Below, one piece after another: positions 58,692 to 64,000 of a stretch of 64,000 nt of DNA (position 1 is the first letter of the stretch; each line of letters opens with the position of its first letter). This DNA comes from Neoroseomonas lacus (GTDB lineage: Bacteria > Pseudomonadota > Alphaproteobacteria > Acetobacterales > Acetobacteraceae), in contig NZ_BMKW01000010.1 of the NCBI RefSeq assembly GCF_014644535.1, forward strand, positions 215,664 to 279,663, written 5' to 3'. The notes under the pieces are model-generated. The model searched no databases and was not told the origin of the DNA. It saw only the letters and a program-made list of their open reading frames with translations. A program made the position numbers and the translations under genes.

Positions 58692-60617
58692 TCAGGTCGC
58701 CGGCGCCGGCCCTGGCGTCAGCCCCGGCGGCCGTGGCGTCGTCGCGCGCCCCGCCGAGGGGACCGAGCCGCGCCCCATGTTCACCGGCTCATCCGGCCGG
58801 TTGCGCACGACGGGTTCGCCGCGGATGACGTTGCGGATTTCGTCGCCCGACAGCGTCTCGTGCTCGAGCAGGCCCTTGGCCAGCAGATGCAGCTCGTCCA
58901 TGTGCTCGGACAGGATGGTCTTGGCCCGCTGGTAGGCGGCTTCGATGATCGCGCGGATTTCGCCGTCGATCTTCTGCGCCGTCGATTCCGACAGGTTCTT
59001 CTGCTGCGTCACGGAGTGACCGAGGAAGACCTCCTGGCTGTTGTCACCATAGGCGATCATGCCGATGACGTCGGACATGCCCCATTCGGTGACCATCATG
59101 CGGGCCTGGTTGGTCGCCATCTTGATGTCGCCCGAGGCGCCGTTCGACACCTTGTCCGGCCCGAAGATCAGTTCCTCGGCGACGCGTCCGCCCATCGCCA
59201 TGGCGAGTTCGGACTTCAGCTTGGACTTGTGCTTCGAGTAGCGGTCGCCGGCCGGCAGCGACATCACGAGGCCAAGGGCGCGGCCGCGCGGGATGATCGT
59301 CGCCTTGTGGACCGGGTCGCATTCCACCTCATGCATCGCGACCAGCGCGTGGCCCGCCTCGTGATAGGCGGTCATGCGCTTTTCGTCGTCGGACATAACG
59401 AGGCTGCGGCGCTCCGCACCCATCATCACCTTGTCCTTGGCGGCCTCGAACTCGGCCATGCCGACGGTGCGACGGCCGGTGCGGGCGGCGAGCAGCGCGC
59501 CTTCGTTCACTAGGTTGGCGAGATCAGCACCAGAGAAGCCAGGCGTGCCGCGCGCGATCACCTTGGGGTCCACGTCGGAGGCCAGCGGCACCTTGCGCAT
59601 ATGGACGCGCAGGATCTTCTCGCGCCCCATCACGTCGGGGTTGGGCACCACCACCTGGCGGTCGAAGCGGCCCGGGCGCAGCAACGCGGGGTCGAGCACG
59701 TCCGGCCGGTTGGTCGCCGCGATGATGATGACGCCTTCGTTGGATTCGAAGCCATCCATCTCGACGAGCATCTGGTTCAGCGTCTGCTCGCGCTCATCAT
59801 TGCCGCCGCCGAGGCCAGCGCCACGATGGCGGCCGACTGCGTCGATCTCGTCGATGAAGATGATGCAGGGAGCGTTCTTCTTGCCCTGTTCGAACATGTC
59901 GCGCACGCGCGACGCGCCGACGCCCACGAACATCTCGACGAAGTCGGAACCGGAGATGGTGAAGAACGGCACATTCGCCTCACCGGCCACGGAGCGCGCC
60001 AGCAGCGTCTTGCCGGTGCCCGGCGGGCCGACCAGCAGCACGCCCTTGGGGATCTTGCCGCCCAGGCGCTGGAACTTCTGCGGGTCGCGCAGGAAGTCGA
60101 CGATTTCCTCGAGCTCGGACTTGGCTTCCTCGATGCCGGCGACGTCGTCGAAGGTGACGCGGCCCTGCTTCTCGGTCAGCAGCTTGGCCTTGGACTTGCC
60201 GAAGCCCATGGCGCGGCCCCCACCACCCTGCATCTGGCGCATGAAGAAAATCCAGACGCCGATCAGCAGCAGCATCGGGAACCAGGACATCAGGTAGTGC
60301 AGCAGCGGGTTGACGTCCGAATCCTCGGGACGGGCGACGACGCGCACGTTCTTTTCGGTCAGCCGGTTCACCAAGCTCGGGTCTTCGGGCGTGTAGGTCT
60401 GGAAGGTGCGGCCATCCGACAGCGTGCCCGAGAGGGTACGGCCCTGGATGGTGACTTCGCGGACATGGCCGCCATTCACTTCATTCAGGAAGTCCGAATA
60501 GGCGACCTGCTGCGCATTCGCCCGCCCCGTGCTCGCGGGCTGAAACAGGTTGAACAGCGCCACCAACAGCAGGGCGACGATCACCCAGAGCGCAAGATTC
60601 CGGCCGAAATTGTTCAC
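58692..60617 (-). CDS. ftsH: ATP-dependent zinc metalloprotease FtsH
   Basis: A 641-residue membrane-anchored AAA+ protease that degrades unneeded membrane and soluble proteins. Two N-terminal membrane spans flank a periplasmic segment. The AAA module has Walker [19 protein letters not shown] and Walker [18 protein letters not shown]. The zinc site is [14 protein letters not shown]. The C-terminus is Pro-rich. Its start overlaps the tilS stop by 4 bases (ATGA), the usual tilS-ftsH coupling. Confidence 0.97.
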   Translation of the reverse strand: MNNFGRNLALWVIVALLLVALFNLFQPASTGRANAQQVAYSDFLNEVNGGHVREVTIQGRTLSGTLSDGRTFQTYTPEDPSLVNRLTEKNVRVVARPEDSDVNPLLHYLMSWFPMLLLIGVWIFFMRQMQGGGGRAMGFGKSKAKLLTEKQGRVTFDDVAGIEEAKSELEEIVDFLRDPQKFQRLGGKIPKGVLLVGPPGTGKTLLARSVAGEANVPFFTISGSDFVEMFVGVGASRVRDMFEQGKKNAPCIIFIDEIDAVGRHRGAGLGGGNDEREQTLNQMLVEMDGFESNEGVIIIAATNRPDVLDPALLRPGRFDRQVVVPNPDVMGREKILRVHMRKVPLASDVDPKVIARGTPGFSGADLANLVNEGALLAARTGRRTVGMAEFEAAKDKVMMGAERRSLVMSDDEKRMTAYHEAGHALVAMHEVECDPVHKATIIPRGRALGLVMSLPAGDRYSKHKSKLKSELAMAMGGRVAEELIFGPDKVSNGASGDIKMATNQARMMVTEWGMSDVIGMIAYGDNSQEVFLGHSVTQQKNLSESTAQKIDGEIRAIIEAAYQRAKTILSEHMDELHLLAKGLLEHETLSGDEIRNVIRGEPVVRNRPDEPVNMGRGSVPSAGRATTPRPPGLTPGPAPAT

Positions 60618-61966
60618 GTGCTGTTGTCCGTCTCCGTGCCGGTGGGAGTGCCCCGCCAGCCTTCGTCATTGAACATGGTGTCGGATTGACCCTGCTTGAA
60701 TGGCCGACCCGAAATCTCATGCACCGGATTCCCGCTGGTGGCCGGGGCGAAGGCCATCACGAAGGGCACACAGGCGCTGGATGAAGGATAGTCCATGGCG
60801 GGCACGGCGACCAGCACGCCGTTGCGGTCCCTGATCGCCGGCATCGCGCGCAGCACCGCGGCTGGCAGGATGGAGGCGCCGCGCAACGTCGCCGTCGCGT
60901 CGCCGACCGCGCCGATCGACCAGCCCCGCCGGCCCGGCCCCAGCAGGCGAAACCGGCCATCCCAGGCGGCACCGGGCACCGCCTCGACCGGGCCGGCCAC
61001 CGCGCCAGGGTCGCGGGCGAGCAACCAGGTGCCGCCGGCCGCGGGCCGCAACCATGCCCCGGCGAGCGTCCCGGACCCGGCCGCGAGCAGGGCCGCCGCC
61101 CGCGCACGTGACGGTGCGAAGCCGGCGCCGCCGACCAGCCAGGCCAGCCAGGCTAGAGCCTCGGCCGCCACCGCGTCTCGCCCCAGGGCTGCCGGGTCGA
61201 GGCGGGCGAAGCCTTCCGGGCGGATCTCGGCGGCGCGTGCGAGGCGCTTCGCCAGGGTCGCCGCCGCCCTTCCCCGCCGCGCCGCGAAGGCTGCCGCCGC
61301 CGCGCCGAGCGCGGCGATGCCCGGCCCCGTGCCGCCCGGGTCGGCGAGCGCCTGGCGCAGCCGGATGCGGGCGAAGCGAGTGTCGAGATTGCTCGGGTCG
61401 CGCACAGGGGTCAGGCCGGCCTCTGCCAGCACCGCCTCCAGCGCCGCGGGCGGGACCGGAAGCAACGGCCGCAACAGCAGCACCGCCCCGGCGTCGCGCG
61501 CCGGCGCCATGGCCGCGAGCCCAGCCGGGCCGCTGCCGCGCAAGGCCCGGAACAGCAGCGTCTCCGCCTGGTCTCCACGATGATGGCCGAGCAGCAGCCA
61601 GGGCCGCCCGGCCGCCGCCGCCGCGCCGGACAGGGCGGCCAGCCGGGCGCCGCGGGCGCGTTCCTGCATGGAGGGGCCGGGCCGGAGGCCAAGGGAGAGG
61701 ATGCGCGAAGCGATGCCACGCCCGGCCAGCAGGCCCCGCACATGGCGCGCCTCGGCGGCGCTTTCGGGCCGCAGGCCATGATCGGCCACCAGGGCCAGCA
61801 CATCACCGCCGCGCCGCCGCGCCCATGCATTGGCCAGCAGCGCCAGCGCCAGGCTGTGCGGCCCGCCTGAGGCCGCCACGGCGAGGCGAGGCGTCGGGCC
61901 GAAGGGGCCGAGCGGGGCCATCAGCGCGGCGAAGTCATCCTCGGAGATGGTCGGGGTGGCGTTCAT
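60614..61966 (-). CDS. tilS: tRNA(Ile)-lysidine synthase with altered PP-loop
   Basis: A 450-residue PP-loop ATPase that places lysidine at C34 of the CAU-anticodon isoleucine tRNA, an essential step. The PP-loop reads [13 protein letters not shown] (residues 32-44): the standard SGGxDS Asp is His37 here, from a CAC codon. The rest of the N-terminal domain fits TilS, including [19 protein letters not shown]. The position between cpoB and ftsH also fits. The His replacement is unusual for the ATP-binding motif and deserves checking. Start at 61966. Confidence 0.9.
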   Translation of the reverse strand: MNATPTISEDDFAALMAPLGPFGPTPRLAVAASGGPHSLALALLANAWARRRGGDVLALVADHGLRPESAAEARHVRGLLAGRGIASRILSLGLRPGPSMQERARGARLAALSGAAAAAGRPWLLLGHHRGDQAETLLFRALRGSGPAGLAAMAPARDAGAVLLLRPLLPVPPAALEAVLAEAGLTPVRDPSNLDTRFARIRLRQALADPGGTGPGIAALGAAAAAFAARRGRAAATLAKRLARAAEIRPEGFARLDPAALGRDAVAAEALAWLAWLVGGAGFAPSRARAAALLAAGSGTLAGAWLRPAAGGTWLLARDPGAVAGPVEAVPGAAWDGRFRLLGPGRRGWSIGAVGDATATLRGASILPAAVLRAMPAIRDRNGVLVAVPAMDYPSSSACVPFVMAFAPATSGNPVHEISGRPFKQGQSDTMFNDEGWRGTPTGTETDNST

Positions 61967-62037
61967 GGTCGGTCACGCCTCCTCTGGTTTGGGCGCGTGC
62001 TTCATGCCAGTCGCGCCTTCCCCTGACCGGTGGAACC

Positions 62038-62108
62038 GAGAGGGGCGTCGCCCCTCTCGCGCTCTCCCCACCAAAGGCCTAAGGGCCTTTGGAAACCGAT
62101 ACTTGGTG
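62038..62108 (+). repeat. Dispersed palindromic element, forward arm (copy L10)
   Basis: Hairpin GAGAGGGGC-GTC-GCCCCTCTC, core CCAAAGGCCTAAGGGCCTTTGG, tail AAACCGATACTTGG. It lies about 71 bases upstream of the tilS start and pairs with the arm at 62186. Confidence 0.88.
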
Positions 62109-62185
62109 CCGGGCGGCGCCTGCCGAAACCCATTCTCGCGCACAAGGCGCCCGGCAAGGGGCGGCATCCACCCCCCGCCCAGCGC

Positions 62186-62251
62186 CAAAGGATGGCATTC
62201 CAAATGCCCCGGGCATTTCGCGGGCTGGCTTGGAGGGGCGGCGCCCCTCCA
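62186..62251 (-). repeat. Dispersed palindromic element, reverse arm (copy R10)
   Basis: Tail of the GGCATTCC type, core CCAAATGCCCCGGGCATTTCG, linker CGGGCTGG, hairpin GGAGGGGC-GGC-GCCCCTCC. It shares its tail with copies at 18241 and 4345. About 77 gene-free bases lie between the arms. Confidence 0.85.
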
Positions 62252-62313
62252 GTCTCCCGCCGCCCATCTTCCAGACAGCGCCGCCGCCCTTCACGCCTCT
62301 GCCCAGACGCGCC

Positions 62314-63171
62314 TCAGCGGCACTGCGCGCGGCGGCGGCTGTATTCCACCCGCTGCGCCAGGGACGGCGAGAGGCGCGGGAAGTCCGAATGCAACTGCGC
62401 CAGCGTGTCACAGGCCTCGCGCCGGGCGCCGAAGCCCTGGAAAGAATTCGCCAGGCCGAGCAGCGCCTCGGGCGCGCGGGAAGACCGGCGGTTCACGTTA
62501 TAGGCATCGTTGAAGGCGAGCGCGGCATTCTGGAACTGGCGCTCGCCAAGGAGCGCCTCGCCCAACAGCAGGTTGGCATCCTGCGCCCGCGGGCCGGGGC
62601 GGCCTTGCAGCACCTCCCTAGCGGCGGCGGCGGCGGCCGTGTAATCCTGCCGGCCAAGGGCGGCCTGACCGTCGGCGATAGCGCGTTCAGCGGTTCGCGG
62701 GCCGGGCGTTGCTGCTGCCGCGGGGGGCGGCGGGGCCGGTGCCTGAGCGGGCGCCGGCCCCTGGGGAGGGCGCGAGGCGCCTTGGCGGCCGCCCCCTTCC
62801 AGGGCCTGGAGGCGGAAATCCATGTCGCCGCGCAGCTTCTCGACATCCTCGGTCAGGCGCCGGTTGGCGTTCTCGACGACATCGATCCGGCCGCGCATCT
62901 GGCGGACCTGTTCCTCAAGTTCGCCGACGCGGGCGAGCAGTTGCTGCACCAGTTCCTGCGGCGCGGCGGAACCGCCGCCGCGGGAGGGCACCGGCACCGG
63001 GGCGACCGAGCCCCCTCCGCCACGGCGGACCGCATCGAGGTCACGCCGCAATTCCAGGATCTGGTTCTGCAGCGCGATCCCTTCCCGGCTGTCCATCTGC
63101 GCACGCGCAGGCAGCGGGGCGAGCAGCGGCAGGGCAAGGAGGGCGGCGCGGATGGCGAGGCGAGGGGCCAT
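62314..63171 (-). CDS. cpoB: Tol-Pal system protein CpoB/YbgF
   Basis: A 285-residue periplasmic protein that coordinates peptidoglycan synthesis with outer-membrane constriction. Signal peptide: AIRAALLALPLLAPLPARAQ. Next comes the trimerising coiled coil (QELVQQLLARVGELEEQVRQ, about residues 72-91), then an Ala/Pro-rich linker and TPR repeats (RQDYTAAAAAAREVLQG; LLGEALLGERQFQNAALAF). It follows pal on the same strand. Confidence 0.92.
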   Translation of the reverse strand: MAPRLAIRAALLALPLLAPLPARAQMDSREGIALQNQILELRRDLDAVRRGGGGSVAPVPVPSRGGGSAAPQELVQQLLARVGELEEQVRQMRGRIDVVENANRRLTEDVEKLRGDMDFRLQALEGGGRQGASRPPQGPAPAQAPAPPPPAAAATPGPRTAERAIADGQAALGRQDYTAAAAAAREVLQGRPGPRAQDANLLLGEALLGERQFQNAALAFNDAYNVNRRSSRAPEALLGLANSFQGFGARREACDTLAQLHSDFPRLSPSLAQRVEYSRRRAQCR

Positions 63172-63181
63172 GCGTGGTGGT

Positions 63182-63203
63182 GGGCCCGGTGGTGGCCGGG
63201 CCC
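63182..63203 (-). terminator. Hairpin between pal and cpoB
   Basis: GGGCCCGG / CCGGGCCC, 8-bp perfect stem with a 6-base loop, 6 bases beyond the pal stop. It may weaken read-through from pal into cpoB. Confidence 0.5.
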
Positions 63204-63209
63204 CTCCCC

Positions 63210-63674
63210 TTACTGGACGACCGTGACGGCGCGGCGGTTCTGCGCCCAGGCGGATTCATCCGAGCCGAGTGCGGCCGGGCGGTCCTTGCCGTAGGAGATC
63301 GTGGTGATGCGCGCGCCGGCCACGCCGGAGGCAACGAGCACGTCGCGCGCCGAATTGGCGCGGCGCTGGCCGAGGGCGAGGTTGTATTCGCGCGTGCCGC
63401 GTTCGTCGGCATGGCCCTCGACCTGCACCTGGACGGTCGGGTAGCGGCCCATCCATTCGGCCTGGCGCTGCAGCACCGGGCGCTGGTCGGCGCGGACCTG
63501 CGAGCTGTCGAAATCGAAGAAGACGCGGTCGCCGACATTGGCCACCAGGTCTTCCTGGCTGCCCGGGCGGATCGTGTTGGCACCGGCGCCGGCGGTCGCG
63601 GCATTCTGGTCGGTGTTCGAGCAAGCCGCGAGCAGGCCGAGGGCCGCGATAGCGCCGAGAAGGCGGGTGGTCAT
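63210..63674 (-). CDS. pal: Peptidoglycan-associated lipoprotein Pal
   Basis: A 154-residue outer-membrane lipoprotein that ties the membrane to peptidoglycan. Signal and lipobox: LLGAIAALGLLAACS, so the mature N-terminus is the Cys. The OmpA-like domain carries VFFDFDSSQVRADQ and VEGHADERGTREYNLALGQR with the diaminopimelate-binding Asp and Arg. The ATG at 63674 has AGGAG upstream. It lies between tolB and cpoB. Confidence 0.96.
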   Translation of the reverse strand: MTTRLLGAIAALGLLAACSNTDQNAATAGAGANTIRPGSQEDLVANVGDRVFFDFDSSQVRADQRPVLQRQAEWMGRYPTVQVQVEGHADERGTREYNLALGQRRANSARDVLVASGVAGARITTISYGKDRPAALGSDESAWAQNRRAVTVVQ

Positions 63675-63721
63675 GAGGGGGGATCTCCTGAAACGTAAGG
63701 GAGCAAGGTTGGGGGTAAGCA

Positions 63722-63756
63722 CCCGTCGCCCACGCGGTCAAGCGTGGGGCGACGGG
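63722..63756 (-). terminator. Strong hairpin between tolB and pal
   Basis: CCCGTCGCCCACGC / GCGTGGGGCGACGGG with a 6-base loop and one bulge, 4 bases beyond the tolB stop. Likely a partial terminator that sets tolB and pal at different levels. Confidence 0.6.
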
Positions 63757-63760
63757 CCGT

Positions 63761-64000
63761 TCATGACAGCAGCGGCGACCAGGCGGGGTCGGAAGCGTCC
63801 GTCGGGGTGGGGATCGGGCGTTCGTTGAAGCCGGCGATGTCGATCGAGACAATGCGCGAGGAATACCCCGCACCACGCGAATTCGTCGCCCGGCTTTCGC
63901 GGTAGAACATCAGCACCCGGCCATTGGGGGCGAAGGTCGGGCCTTCCATGGCCCAGCCTTCCGACAGGATGCGCTCGCCCGAGCCGTCGGGCTTCATCAC
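63761..64000 (-). CDS. tolB: Tol-Pal translocation protein TolB, C-terminal part
   Basis: Only the last 79 residues are inside the window; the gene continues past 64000. The sequence ends in beta-propeller blades: [20 protein letters not shown] and [20 protein letters not shown], then [10 protein letters not shown], the usual TolB ending. TolB is the periplasmic partner of Pal and TolA. Its position directly ahead of pal confirms the assignment. Confidence 0.92.
   Translation of the reverse strand: MMKPDGSGERILSEGWAMEGPTFAPNGRVLMFYRESRATNSRGAGYSSRIVSIDIAGFNERPIPTPTDASDPAWSPLLS

Overview
The window is very GC-rich, densely packed bacterial DNA. It looks like an alphaproteobacterial chromosome, most likely Acetobacteraceae (Roseomonas-like). 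This is inferred from the tolB-pal-cpoB-tilS-ftsH-folP-glmM-thiD and hisZ-purA orders, the ispB / DUF2007 / methyltransferase arrangement, the Bug/TctC-type binding protein, and the NrdR- and LexA-like sites of alphaproteobacterial type. About 58 protein genes are supported. I see no rRNA, tRNA, CRISPR array, phage or insertion sequence.

Layout. 1-7 kb: a peptide-type ABC binding protein, then a metal locus. Here mntR and a MerR-family gene overlap as one operon, divergent from mntH and a Zn/Cd/Pb P-type ATPase. Operator-like palindromes sit in front of mntH and the ATPase. 7-15 kb: a Bcr/CflA efflux pump, a lipoprotein, an enoyl-CoA hydratase-like gene, an FMN reductase, and a LysR gene divergent from an overlapping trio (AhpD-like, peroxiredoxin-like, EamA transporter). 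15-20 kb: pyrE runs directly into a peptide ABC binding protein, a VOC protein and two permeases. 20-31 kb: small exported or hypothetical proteins, a BisC/DMSO-reductase-like molybdoenzyme overlapping a PhoX-like (DUF839) gene, a class III transaminase, an O-antigen-ligase-like membrane protein, polyprenyl diphosphate synthase, DUF2007 and a methyltransferase. 31-38 kb: SCO1/SenC, then class I ribonucleotide reductase, with nrdB and nrdA separated by a TctC gene and a small Excalibur-domain gene; a universal stress protein follows. 38-44 kb: accessory enzymes and an ABC-F ATPase. 44-64 kb: mostly housekeeping genes (purA, hisZ, serC-serA, thiD, glmM, folP, ftsH, tilS, cpoB, pal, tolB), broken by a DUF1217 gene, an MBL-fold gene and a small kinase-like gene.

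The most unusual signal is a family of about 16 short dispersed palindromic elements in intergenic DNA, often arranged as inverted pairs. Each has a GC-rich hairpin end that usually lies a few bases after a stop codon, and one pair brackets a complete small gene. The next most notable are paired NrdR-like boxes with matching 16-bp spacing upstream of both nrdB and nrdA, a LexA-type box near nrdA, and a TilS whose PP-loop Asp is replaced by His.
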